A model generated the notes under the pieces. That model did no database searches and had not been told where the DNA came from. It saw nothing but the letters and a program-made list of their open reading frames with translations. The position numbers and the translations under genes are program-made. Shown here in pieces: positions 45,475 to 54,197 of a DNA stretch of 64,000 nucleotides (its first letter is position 1; each line of letters begins with the position of its first letter). The DNA is from UBA5078 sp040384465 (GTDB lineage: Bacteria > Pseudomonadota > Gammaproteobacteria > Pseudomonadales > Pseudohongiellaceae): contig JAZKJF010000002.1 in the NCBI GenBank assembly GCA_040384465.1, forward strand, positions 1 to 64,000. The letters run 5' to 3'.

Positions 45475-46536
45475 TCAGTCCATTACCCTCGGCGGCAAGG
45501 TATCCGGCAGCCGCGCATAAGGGTCCACTTTGTGGACGCGCGCTCTGGTTTCATAGCCGCGCACTTCCCATATCTCCATGTAGGCCTGAGTCACTGGGTC
45601 AACCTCTCTTGCTGGCTCGTCGCCAAGGTCTGGTCCTGCGTCTTCCTCGTCTTCTCCAGTCTCATCCTCCGCGCGCGGATAGGCATAGACGGAATAGTAG
45701 GCCGAGGTGTTATTCCCCACCCAGTTCGATAGCTCCACGAAATTCTCAATGGGGATCAGATCACCGACATCAGCACGGTTCTGGAATTCACGGGTCTCCC
45801 GGGAGAGGATGATCTGTTCGATCAGCTCATCCGTCAGCCCGGGCAGCAATTGCATCGCTTCTCTGGTCGCCAGATTCAGATTCACTTGCTGGCCATTACC
45901 ATACAAGGTGAAGGCAGCCTCCAGATTGACATCCTTGAACAGTTCGTCGAAACCACGAATCAGGCGCAACTCCTCTACTGTGTCCAGGTCAGCACCATTG
46001 CGGGGGCTGTAGGGAGACTCCAGAGATTCGTAATAATCCGTGTCCGCGCCATTGATACCGGCTGCATCGTTAAGGTCGGTCCAGTCCCGCCAGGCGCCCA
46101 GCAGTTCCTGCACCTGTTGCGGGTCTGGTTCCGGCCCCAGGCGCTTCTCGATGAGCAACCGTAAATCGTCGGGACGGATACCATTGAGGTTGATCTTGCC
46201 CGCATGGTCATAGATTCGCACCACCATGTCGTCGCCGGTGGGGTATTGCAGTGTCAGCGGCTGGCCGTTGAAACGAAGGGCAGGCGTGCGGATATTGCCT
46301 TCCTCATCAAGCTCCATCTCCTGATCAATGGGCAGGTCCATGCGTTCAAGCATCAACTCCATTTCCGCCTGATTCATCGCACTGGCAACGCTCGCCATGT
46401 CAGCCACAGCCGTCTGATTATGAAACGCAGTGCGGGCGGACAATTGCACTTTACCCGCCATCACCGTCACCAGCACGGTGAGCAGGATCGAGGTCCAGAG
46501 AACGATGATGATGACCGAGCCACGTTGCCGCCGCAT
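45475..46536 (-). CDS. gspK: Type II secretion minor pseudopilin GspK
   Basis: The 353-residue protein has an N-terminal class III signal (QRGSVIIIVLWTSILLTVL) without Glu at +5, as usual for GspK, and a large globular domain with calcium-type acidic patches (TDLNDAAGINGADTDYYESL). It caps the pseudopilus together with GspI and GspJ. ATG at 46536 is one base after the gspJ stop. It is the last gene of the operon. Confidence 0.9.
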   Translation of the reverse strand: MRRQRGSVIIIVLWTSILLTVLVTVMAGKVQLSARTAFHNQTAVADMASVASAMNQAEMELMLERMDLPIDQEMELDEEGNIRTPALRFNGQPLTLQYPTGDDMVVRIYDHAGKINLNGIRPDDLRLLIEKRLGPEPDPQQVQELLGAWRDWTDLNDAAGINGADTDYYESLESPYSPRNGADLDTVEELRLIRGFDELFKDVNLEAAFTLYGNGQQVNLNLATREAMQLLPGLTDELIEQIILSRETREFQNRADVGDLIPIENFVELSNWVGNNTSAYYSVYAYPRAEDETGEDEEDAGPDLGDEPAREVDPVTQAYMEIWEVRGYETRARVHKVDPYARLPDTLPPRVMD

Positions 46537-46537
46537 C

Positions 46538-47473
46538 TTATTGGACTCCCGGGGGTAGCGCGAAACGCGGGCCAGACTGCGGCCCGGGTTGTTGATCGAA
46601 CTGCGGCCCAAAAGGCGAACCCGGCGGGGGAGCCACCTGATCACCGGGCTGGCCGCCTGGTGGGGTGCCGGGCGAACCATCTGGAGAGTCACGGCGGATA
46701 CGCCGACCTCGCGGCCCCTGACCCGGCTCGGACGGCGCCTCTGCTGCTCCGGGAGCGGCGTTTCCTCCGGGTGTAAAGGACGGGCGCAGCTCGCGGTGCT
46801 CGTTGGCACGGATGCGGGCGATGATGTTCAGAGGTTCATCCCGCGAAGCAGAGTCCAGTGGTGTAAGCAGCACGTGCACGGCCAGCGGCAGGACATGCAG
46901 TTCCTCTCCGGGCCAGTCCTCGCGCCAGCGTTTGCTGAAATCCAGCTCTTCGTAGAGAAAGCTGAAGCGGGCGGTGTAGTTTTCCAGCAACAGAACTGGC
47001 TCGGTTTCCTCCAGCCGGGGCAGCGGGTTGTCGCTCATGGCAGGTGCAAGACGCAGGTACACGCCCTCACCATCCACGGACTCCAGGTACCAGGCTGTCA
47101 ACCCGCCACGGCGCTGAGGCGAGACGGTCGAAACCCAGCTCAAGGTCTCGTCTTCGCCATTGAAATAGACATAGCGGCCCAAGGTCTCGGGATTGCGGTA
47201 ACTGTGCGGAAAGGCGCCCTGCAGCGCGCGCTCCAGTTGCAGAATGGCGACGGTTTCATCAAGACTTGCATCGAGCGCCGATGTGTCGTTCTCCCAGTCA
47301 TTCATGACGGTATACATGCCCGTGCTGAGCAGGCCCAGCAGCATCGCCGTCAGCGCCAGCGACAATATGACCTCGATCAGCGTGAAGCCCTGCTGGGAGC
47401 GGATTCGCCGCTCGCCCGCAGCGCTATTCCGGCAGTTCGAGTTTGACCCAGCGGGTACCCGAAATAGCTTCAT
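46538..47473 (-). CDS. gspJ: Type II secretion minor pseudopilin GspJ
   Basis: The 311-residue product has the prepilin motif QQG-FTLIEV and normal GspJ domain to about residue 235. Beyond that a Pro/Gly-rich low-complexity tail of roughly 75 residues (GTPPGGQPGDQ, GPQFDQQPGPQ) is added; it is not typical and its function is unknown. It overlaps gspI by about 50 bases and feeds straight into gspK. Confidence 0.88.
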   Translation of the reverse strand: MKLFRVPAGSNSNCRNSAAGERRIRSQQGFTLIEVILSLALTAMLLGLLSTGMYTVMNDWENDTSALDASLDETVAILQLERALQGAFPHSYRNPETLGRYVYFNGEDETLSWVSTVSPQRRGGLTAWYLESVDGEGVYLRLAPAMSDNPLPRLEETEPVLLLENYTARFSFLYEELDFSKRWREDWPGEELHVLPLAVHVLLTPLDSASRDEPLNIIARIRANEHRELRPSFTPGGNAAPGAAEAPSEPGQGPRGRRIRRDSPDGSPGTPPGGQPGDQVAPPPGSPFGPQFDQQPGPQSGPRFALPPGVQ

Positions 47474-47831
47474 CGGTCTCTTCGTCTATGACTTCGTAGG
47501 ATTGCAGTTTAAAATAGGTGGGTGCGGTCTTGCGTGGCACTGGCTCCAGATATTCGTTGGCACGGATGCTGAAGCGCTCCTCGCCCTCCATGATCTCCTC
47601 GACTTCGCGATACTCGTCCTGCAGCAGCGCGAAATTGATGGCGGCCCGCGCCTCGATGGCGGTGTCCAGACTCTGGGCGGAGCGAAACGCCAGTTGCTTG
47701 CTGCCCCCAGCCAACGCAAACAGGCTGCCCAGCACCATGCCGGTGATCGTCAGCGCCACGACCACTTCCAGCAGGGTGAAGCCACGCTGTTGTCGGCTTT
47801 TCGGGAGAGTGACAATCGGGGATTTAATCAT
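47424..47831 (-). CDS. gspI: Type II secretion minor pseudopilin GspI
   Basis: The 135-residue protein has the prepilin cleavage site QQRG-FTLLEVVVAL and the short GspI fold. ATG at 47831 overlaps the gspH stop; an upstream in-frame codon would add 21 residues with no family support. It initiates pseudopilus tip assembly with GspJ and GspK. Confidence 0.88.
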   Translation of the reverse strand: MIKSPIVTLPKSRQQRGFTLLEVVVALTITGMVLGSLFALAGGSKQLAFRSAQSLDTAIEARAAINFALLQDEYREVEEIMEGEERFSIRANEYLEPVPRKTAPTYFKLQSYEVIDEETDEAISGTRWVKLELPE

Positions 47832-48339
47832 TAGGCAGCTCCGTGCGGACTCTGCCAGAGAAAGGGTCGATGACGATGACGGCCTCCCGATCATCCAGCG
47901 TCAGGATCAGCTCGCCACCGGTGCTGCCGCCTTCGGGGAAGAAGGTGATGTCGATAACATCTTCCACTTCGACGAGCTGCTGGGTGCTGTCGCGATAAGC
48001 AATTTCGACGCCGCGACTGCTCCAGGCTTCGTCCGCACCCAGTGTGGATCTTGCCGCTTCACTGGTCCGCAGATCGGCGTCTTCTTCAGCTTCGGCCTCG
48101 TCGGCCTGCGACTGAAAAGAGGCCACAGCGGGCCTGCCGGTGACCACCGCAGTGCGGCGCGCGTAGTTCAGCAACGAGCTTGCCTCGCGGACCTGGGCAT
48201 TGAAGGTGCGTGTATCCATCCCCGTCAGCCCGGGGATCACCAACATGCTGCCCATGGCCAGAATGGCGAGCACGATCATCAGCTCCAGCAGCGTGAAGCC
48301 GCCGGAACGCTGCCTGTCAGTTGCTGATGTCAGCGTCAT
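47824..48339 (-). CDS. gspH: Type II secretion minor pseudopilin GspH
   Basis: A 171-residue minor pseudopilin with cleavage motif SGG-FTLLELMIVLAIL and the GspH strands ASFQSQADE and VIVIDPFSGRV. ATG at 48339 is chosen; it overlaps the end of gspG by 23 bases. It links the tip complex to the GspG shaft. Confidence 0.88.
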   Translation of the reverse strand: MTLTSATDRQRSGGFTLLELMIVLAILAMGSMLVIPGLTGMDTRTFNAQVREASSLLNYARRTAVVTGRPAVASFQSQADEAEAEEDADLRTSEAARSTLGADEAWSSRGVEIAYRDSTQQLVEVEDVIDITFFPEGGSTGGELILTLDDREAVIVIDPFSGRVRTELPND

Positions 48340-48739
48340 TGTCCTCACCGCCAGCACGGCCGTCGCCACCGAAGGACATCAAGGTGAATTCAGAGCCGTC
48401 GGAGCTGTACTGGTAGTCATTGCCCCAGGGGTCTTTCGGCACGTCATTGTTCAGATAGGGACCATCCCAGGTGGAGCGCCCGGTGGTATTGGTCATCAAC
48501 CCTTCCAGTTCTTCCGGATATTCACCGACATCCAGGCGGTGTGTCGCCAGCGCCGAGCCTAGCGCAGAGATCTGCGAGAGGGCAGCATCGCGCCGGGCGC
48601 CATCGGCCTTGTTGAAGAGGTTGGGGGCGACCATCACGGCGAGCATGCCGAGGATTGCCATGACGATCAGCAGCTCGATGATGGTGAAGCCACGCGACCG
48701 GGCGTTTGCGAGGGGGTGACGATCAGAGATGTGTTTCAT
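48317..48739 (-). CDS. gspG: Type II secretion major pseudopilin GspG
   Basis: The 140-residue protein has the motif RG-FTIIELLIVMAIL and the typical C-terminal calcium loop with DPWGNDYQY and FGGDGRAGGEDNDADI. ATG at 48739 is preceded by AGGAG. It is the shaft subunit of the pseudopilus and is likely made in the largest amount; the spacer before it separates it from gspD. Confidence 0.95.
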   Translation of the reverse strand: MKHISDRHPLANARSRGFTIIELLIVMAILGMLAVMVAPNLFNKADGARRDAALSQISALGSALATHRLDVGEYPEELEGLMTNTTGRSTWDGPYLNNDVPKDPWGNDYQYSSDGSEFTLMSFGGDGRAGGEDNDADISN

Positions 48740-48791
48740 TACTGCTCCTTCCTGCTTTCGATAATGAGTCGACGATAAATGATACCGGCCA

Positions 48792-50942
48792 TCAGAGTCC
48801 GGCATCTTCAAACATTTCTGCGGCCAGATCGAAGCGCTGCAGAATGTCCGCGTACTGGGCATTGTTGCTGTCGTTGAGATTGACGATCTCCGGGCGCAGC
48901 ACGATGAACAACTCTTTGCGCTCCGTGGTGTCCTGCTGATACGAGAACAGGCGGCCCAGCACCGGTATCTGATTCAGACCCGGCACGCCTGTGTTCACAT
49001 CACCGTTGCTGGACTGAATCAAGCCACCGAGCACCACGTTCTCGCCGTCTCTGACCACGACTGTCGTGCTGATCTCCTGATTCTGGAAGACCGGGTTGCC
49101 CGCCACGCCGGTGTCTTCCTGAATGGAGGAGAGCACTTGCCGGATGGTCATGTTCACCACACCGTCGTCATTGATGCGCGGCGTGATGTAAAGCTCGATA
49201 CCGGTCGGACGGTACTGAATGCTGCTGATGATGTTGTCGCCGGTGCCGGTGGTTTGTGTGCCGGATTGCACCGGGACTTCCGCACCGATCTGAATCTCGC
49301 CTTCCATGTTGTTGACGACAGTCAGCGAGGGTCTGGCCAGCAGGCGCACGTCGTTGTTGCTGGCGATGGCTTCCAGAGTAGCCTCGACGCGCGCGGCACC
49401 ATCCAGGAAGGACTTGGTGAACAGCAATCCATCCAGTCCGCCCGTGGGCAGGAAGGTCGTATTGGTAGTTGTCGAGATGGCATTGGTGGCGGCGTTATCA
49501 GCAACACGGGTCCAATCCACACCGAAGCGGGTCTCGTCGGTCAGTGTCACCTGGGCGATCACGGCGTTGATCATCACCTGCAGCGGCACAGCATCCAGTT
49601 GATTGATGGTCGCCAGCAGCTGCCGGTAGTCGCGCGGGTTGGCGCGGATCAACAGGCTGTTGGTGGCTTCGTCGGCGACGATGGTCACGCGCAGGTCGGC
49701 AGACACAGCAATCTCCGTGGCACCGCCGCTGGCAGTGGCGGCAGCGGGAGGGGTAATCGTGCGGGAAACGGTGTTGCCATCGGGAGTGACGATGTTGAAA
49801 GTCTGCTGCTCAGGCTCATCCGCTGCAGGGCGCACCGGCGCTTCTTCCTCATCCTCGATTTCGAAGACACTGGTCAAGGTGGCCGCCAGTTCGGTGGCCG
49901 TGAGGTTCTTTACGCGGTAATGGAAGAGCTGCTCAGCCTGTTCCTGACGATCCGCATCAAGGATGGTGACCCAACGGGTGATCTCCTCGAAGCCGCGATT
50001 GGCAGGCGCCGTGACCAGAATGGAGTTGATGCGCTCCAGTCCCTTAACCTGATAAGCCGGGTTAGCTCCCTCGATGAGAACGAGCAGCTCTGCCAACTCG
50101 GTAGCCACCTCGGCGGCACTGGCGTTGTTGAGCTTGTACAAATGCAGCCCCTGATTCTGGAAGGGATCAGCATCGATCACCGCCAGCAGTTCGTTGATTC
50201 TGCTCAGTTGCGAGGAAGTGGCAGAGATCGCCAGCGTGTTGTTGTTGGAGATGCGCACGACGCGGCCCTCCGGCTCCACCAATGGGGTCAGCAACTCCAG
50301 CGCCGATTCGATGGACACATAGGTCAGCGGCGTTATCTGCATGATGACGCTGGCGGTAGAGCTGGTATCGCCAACAACTGCGATTTCCTCGGGAAGGTTA
50401 CCCTGCAGCTTGCGCGCGTAGTAAACGTTGCCGATCTGCTCCAGCGTGACACCGGCCTGACGGGTCAGCAGGCGCACGAGTGGCCAGATGTCGGCCTGGG
50501 TGAGGGGGCGATTGGCGGAGGTGCGCAGGCTGACTTTGTCAGCAATGGTCGGGTCGATGATGATGGTGGCATCCACCGCTTCGGCCAGTTCTTCCAGGAT
50601 GACGCGCAGATCGGCCTGTTCGTAGTTCAGCTCCACGATGTCTTCCGTTTCTGGCGTGACGGCCTGTGGGGGCGTCTCGGTGTAGCCGGGGAGGTTGACG
50701 TCCTCGCCGACCCGGTTGATCTCGTCGATCAAGCGCTGCTGCTCGTTGTCGCTGTCATTCGTCGGCAGTGGAGCCACTGTCTGGCTGCTCGCCGTGGCCG
50801 TTGCACCCGTGCGCGTGTCACTACCCGGGGCGGTGCTGGCAGACGCGCTGCCCGCCTGCGACCCGCCACCGTTCTCGAACACGGCACAGGAAGACAGGCT
50901 TAACGCCAGACCGAGAAGTGCGAGGTGTTTTTTCCCGTTCAC
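48792..50942 (-). CDS. gspD: Type II secretion secretin GspD, lipoprotein type
   Basis: The 716-residue outer-membrane secretin has N0-N3 domains (LNYEQADLRVILEELAEAVD at N0; repeated LHLYKLNNASAAEVATEL-type N modules) and the C-terminal secretin core (NNMEGEIQIGAEVPVQSG; VVVRDGENVVLGGLI). GTG at 50942 has GGAG seven bases ahead. The N-terminus ends in LALSLSSC, a lipobox, so the channel is predicted to be a lipidated secretin like HxcQ of Pseudomonas aeruginosa, able to reach the outer membrane without a pilotin. No separate pilotin gene is seen. Confidence 0.9.
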   Translation of the reverse strand: MNGKKHLALLGLALSLSSCAVFENGGGSQAGSASASTAPGSDTRTGATATASSQTVAPLPTNDSDNEQQRLIDEINRVGEDVNLPGYTETPPQAVTPETEDIVELNYEQADLRVILEELAEAVDATIIIDPTIADKVSLRTSANRPLTQADIWPLVRLLTRQAGVTLEQIGNVYYARKLQGNLPEEIAVVGDTSSTASVIMQITPLTYVSIESALELLTPLVEPEGRVVRISNNNTLAISATSSQLSRINELLAVIDADPFQNQGLHLYKLNNASAAEVATELAELLVLIEGANPAYQVKGLERINSILVTAPANRGFEEITRWVTILDADRQEQAEQLFHYRVKNLTATELAATLTSVFEIEDEEEAPVRPAADEPEQQTFNIVTPDGNTVSRTITPPAAATASGGATEIAVSADLRVTIVADEATNSLLIRANPRDYRQLLATINQLDAVPLQVMINAVIAQVTLTDETRFGVDWTRVADNAATNAISTTTNTTFLPTGGLDGLLFTKSFLDGAARVEATLEAIASNNDVRLLARPSLTVVNNMEGEIQIGAEVPVQSGTQTTGTGDNIISSIQYRPTGIELYITPRINDDGVVNMTIRQVLSSIQEDTGVAGNPVFQNQEISTTVVVRDGENVVLGGLIQSSNGDVNTGVPGLNQIPVLGRLFSYQQDTTERKELFIVLRPEIVNLNDSNNAQYADILQRFDLAAEMFEDAGL

Positions 50943-50963
50943 AAATAAGCTCCAGATCAAATG

Positions 50964-52172
50964 TCAGAAATCCACCGTGTTCATGCTGAACACAGCCGAA
51001 AGCATGGTTATCGTGATGCCGCCCACCGCGATTCCGAGGAACAGAATCAAGGCCGGTTGCAGCGCAGAAACCAGACTCGACATCTGGTTCTTCACATAGG
51101 TGTCGAAGGTCTGCGCCGTCTTCAGCAGGATGCTGCCGGTGCGCCCAGACTCTTCGCCTACTGTAATCAATTGGTGCAGCAGGGTTGGGAAGCGGTTGGT
51201 CTTCTCCAGCGAAATGCCCAACCCGGCGCCGCCGCGCACGTCGTCTTCCACCTGCTGCAGGTGTCGCGTCAGCTCGGTGTTGGCGACGACTTCGCGTGCC
51301 ACCCGCAGCGCTCTGATCAGCGGAATGCCCGCCTCCAGCAGCGCGCCCAGCGTGCGGGCGAACACAGCGCAATCCTTGTAGAGCAGCAGCGCGCCCAGCA
51401 ATGGCACCCCGAGCAGCCCTTTGTCTTTCTGCAGCTTGCGCTGCGGGTCTTTGTCGAGCCACTTCCACCAGAAGATGATGGCCCCGACCAGCACAAAGAA
51501 CAGGTAGCCGTAACTCTGAATTCCCTCGCTCATCGCCAGCAGGAAAGCGGCGGAGGCGGGGATCTCGGTGCCCGCGTCCTCGAACATCACGGCGAACTGC
51601 GGCACCACGTACACCAGCAGCAGGAAGACCGAAATCACCCCGGTGATCAGCAGCACGATCGGGTAGACCATCGCTGCAACGATGGCCTGGCGGTTCTTCG
51701 CACTGGTCTCCAGAAAGTCAGCCAGGTCGGGCAGCAGCTGATGCAGAATGCCGCCTTCCTCCCCCGCACGCACGATGTTGATGTACATCTTCGAGAACAC
51801 GTCGGGCCGTGACTCCATCGCCTCGGCCAGGCTCTTGCCTTCCTTGACGTCACGGCGCATGGTGATCACCAGCTGACGCATGGTCGGCGATTCAGTGATG
51901 CCTTCCAGCAGCCGCAGCGCCTTGTCCAGCGGCACCCGTGCCTCCACCAGCGTGCAGAGCCCGGTGGTGAAATCCAGCAGGTCGGCGTTCTTGACCTTCT
52001 TGCGGCCCTTGCCACGCGCGTCCTCTTGAGTGGCGCGTGTGATCTTCACAGGAATCAGCTTCTTGCCCTGCAGTATCTTCAATGCCTCCCGCTCGGACTC
52101 GGCGTTGACCTGTCCGGTCTGCACCTTGCCCTCGGCGTCATAGGCCTGATACTTGTAATAGGCAGCACTCAT
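50964..52172 (-). CDS. gspF: Type II secretion inner-membrane protein GspF
   Basis: The 402-residue platform protein has two related cytoplasmic domains and three membrane segments (AAMVYPIVLLITGVISVFLL and others), with motifs VEARVPLDKALRLL and GAGLGISLEKTNRFP. ATG at 52172 overlaps the gspE stop (ATGA); an upstream open frame is unrelated to the family. It transmits movement from GspE to pseudopilus growth. Confidence 0.93.
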   Translation of the reverse strand: MSAAYYKYQAYDAEGKVQTGQVNAESEREALKILQGKKLIPVKITRATQEDARGKGRKKVKNADLLDFTTGLCTLVEARVPLDKALRLLEGITESPTMRQLVITMRRDVKEGKSLAEAMESRPDVFSKMYINIVRAGEEGGILHQLLPDLADFLETSAKNRQAIVAAMVYPIVLLITGVISVFLLLVYVVPQFAVMFEDAGTEIPASAAFLLAMSEGIQSYGYLFFVLVGAIIFWWKWLDKDPQRKLQKDKGLLGVPLLGALLLYKDCAVFARTLGALLEAGIPLIRALRVAREVVANTELTRHLQQVEDDVRGGAGLGISLEKTNRFPTLLHQLITVGEESGRTGSILLKTAQTFDTYVKNQMSSLVSALQPALILFLGIAVGGITITMLSAVFSMNTVDF

Positions 52173-53629
52173 ATGGCGCGCGTTACCCTCACCACTTCTT
52201 CGGGCGTGGTCAATCCGGCCGCCAGTTTTTCCAGCGCGTCCTGCCGCAGGGTCTTCATGCCCTCGCGGATCGCTTGTTCGCGGATGACATTGGCATCGGC
52301 GCCACTGGCGATGTGGTGACGAATGGCGTCCGACATCACCAGCAGTTCGTACAGTCCTATACGGCCGCGATAACCGGTTCCGCCGCAACGCTCACAGCCA
52401 GTGCCGCGCTGCAGGACGGGATAATCCTTCGCGTCGATCTCCAGCACGTTAACCTCATCGGGAGTGATCGGATGCTCGACCTTGCAGTCGGTGCAGACGC
52501 GGCGCACCAGCCGCTGAGCCTGAATGGCCAGCAGGCTGGAGCTGATCAGATAACCTTCCACGCCCATGTCCTGCAGACGGGTCACGGCACCGGCGGCGTC
52601 GTTGGTGTGCAGCGTGGAAAACACCAGGTGACCGGTGAGCGCCGATTCGATGGCGATCTCGGCAGTCTCGTGGTCGCGGATCTCGCCCACCATCAGCACG
52701 TCGGGGTCCTGCCGCACGATGGAGCGCAGGCCCGCAGCAAAGGTCAGGCCGATACTGGCGTTGGCTTGAATCTGGGTGATGCCTTCGAGCTGATACTCCA
52801 CCGGGTCTTCGACCGTGATGATCTTCTGCTGCTCGCTGTTGATCTTCTCCAGCGTGGCGTAGAGCGTGGTGGTCTTGCCGCTGCCGGTCGGGCCGGTAAT
52901 CAGAATCATACCGTGGGGTTGGGTGATCAGGTGCTGATACGTGCCGAGGATCGCTTCTGGCATACCCAGCTGCTGCAGACTGACCGCCGTGTCACTGCGG
53001 TCCAGAATCCTCAACACGATAGATTCGCCATGCACGCCGGGCAGGGTGGAGACGCGCATGTCGAGCTGCTTGTTGCCGATGCGAGAATCGATGCGGCCAT
53101 CCTGAGGCAGACGCTTCTCGCCGATATCCAGTCGCGCCATCAGCTTCAGGCGCGAGGCCACGGCGGTGTGAATCTTGATCGGCAGGCGTTCGATGCGGGT
53201 CATGATGCCGTCCACGCGGCAACGCACATCCAGATAGTCTTCATTCGGCTCGAAATGGATGTCGCTGGCATTCAAGTCCAACGCACGCGCGAAGAGGTGG
53301 TTGACCAGCCGGATGATCGGCGCTTCGGATGCAAGGTCTTTAAGCTCCTCGTCGTCTTCGAAACCGGAGACGAAAACGTCCTCGGTCTGATCGATCTGCG
53401 GCGACAGTTCGGCGCGCCAGTATTTCATCAGCCGCGAGACTTCGTCGCCCTGACCAATGCGAAAGCGCAGGGGATTGCCGACAATGAAGCGGATCTTGGC
53501 GCGCAGCTCGATACCCGGCAGGGTGTTGTAGACCAGCATGCCGCTGTCGTTGAAATCCTGTGCCGGGGCGATGCCCTCGGGCTCCAGCAATTGGCCAAAA
53601 ATGGGAAGAGTAATCAGTGCGCGGCTCAT
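52169..53629 (-). CDS. gspE: Type II secretion ATPase GspE
   Basis: The 486-residue ATPase has Walker A GPTGSGKTTT, Asp box and Walker B region (DPDVLMVGEIRDHETAEIA), His box (GHLVFSTLHTNDAAGAV) and the tetracysteine zinc motif CTDC..CERC typical of GspE/PilB. The N-terminal domain that docks on GspL is present (MSRALITLPIFGQLLE). It powers pseudopilus assembly on the cytoplasmic side. Confidence 0.95.
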   Translation of the reverse strand: MSRALITLPIFGQLLEPEGIAPAQDFNDSGMLVYNTLPGIELRAKIRFIVGNPLRFRIGQGDEVSRLMKYWRAELSPQIDQTEDVFVSGFEDDEELKDLASEAPIIRLVNHLFARALDLNASDIHFEPNEDYLDVRCRVDGIMTRIERLPIKIHTAVASRLKLMARLDIGEKRLPQDGRIDSRIGNKQLDMRVSTLPGVHGESIVLRILDRSDTAVSLQQLGMPEAILGTYQHLITQPHGMILITGPTGSGKTTTLYATLEKINSEQQKIITVEDPVEYQLEGITQIQANASIGLTFAAGLRSIVRQDPDVLMVGEIRDHETAEIAIESALTGHLVFSTLHTNDAAGAVTRLQDMGVEGYLISSSLLAIQAQRLVRRVCTDCKVEHPITPDEVNVLEIDAKDYPVLQRGTGCERCGGTGYRGRIGLYELLVMSDAIRHHIASGADANVIREQAIREGMKTLRQDALEKLAAGLTTPEEVVRVTRAI

Positions 53630-53633
53630 GACT

Positions 53634-54197
53634 TCACCCTGCCGGCCCGGAGGCAGCGGCGGCCTCCTCTGTTCTGCTGAAACCGACCACGGTGACGGTA
53701 CCGGCGTACTGGTTGCGGTTGCGGCGGACGGCAAACGTGCTGATGCCCAGCCGGGGAGAGGATTGCTCCAAATGCTGCAGGAAGGCCATGATGTTGCGCT
53801 GATTGCTCGTTTGAATGGTGATTTCCTGTACCACCAGCACCCAGCCGTCCGTCTCCATGGATTCGGCCAGCTTGGTGCTGGTGACGGCGACGCTGGTCTG
53901 ATTGGCGTAATCGCGGACCACGCGTTGGATATTGGCGCTGATCAAGGGCACGGAGGCACCCTGAAAGAGGTCCTGACCCAGGCTCTGCAACCGCAGCTCT
54001 GTCGCCTCTCTGCGTTCCTGCCATTGCGCGGCGTCGGCGATCAGACGTTCTTCCCGCGCTATATCGGTGCGGGTCTGCTCGATGAACGATGCGCGTGCGC
54101 TGTACATCGAGCGCACCGTCGGCCAGCCCTGGGTGATGGCAAACACCACGCCCACGGCCAGCGCTGCGAACAATATGTTTTTTTCCCGCTTGGTCAT
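53634..54197 (-). CDS. gspM: Type II secretion protein GspM-like
   Basis: The 187-residue protein has one N-terminal membrane segment (NILFAALAVGVVFAITQGW), a coiled-coil stretch and a C-terminal ferredoxin-like domain (TTTIQTSNQRN, GTVTVVGFSR). Layout and its overlap with gspL identify it as GspM; it could also be described as PilO-like. It stabilises GspL in the inner membrane. Confidence 0.8.
   Translation of the reverse strand: MTKREKNILFAALAVGVVFAITQGWPTVRSMYSARASFIEQTRTDIAREERLIADAAQWQERREATELRLQSLGQDLFQGASVPLISANIQRVVRDYANQTSVAVTSTKLAESMETDGWVLVVQEITIQTSNQRNIMAFLQHLEQSSPRLGISTFAVRRNRNQYAGTVTVVGFSRTEEAAAASGPAG

Noticed and set aside
49137..50903. 588-codon open frame antisense to gspD
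   Set aside because: The opposite strand encodes a clear secretin; this frame is a codon-bias shadow.
52274..53680. 468-codon open frame antisense to gspE
   Set aside because: Shadow of the GspE frame with all ATPase motifs on the other strand.
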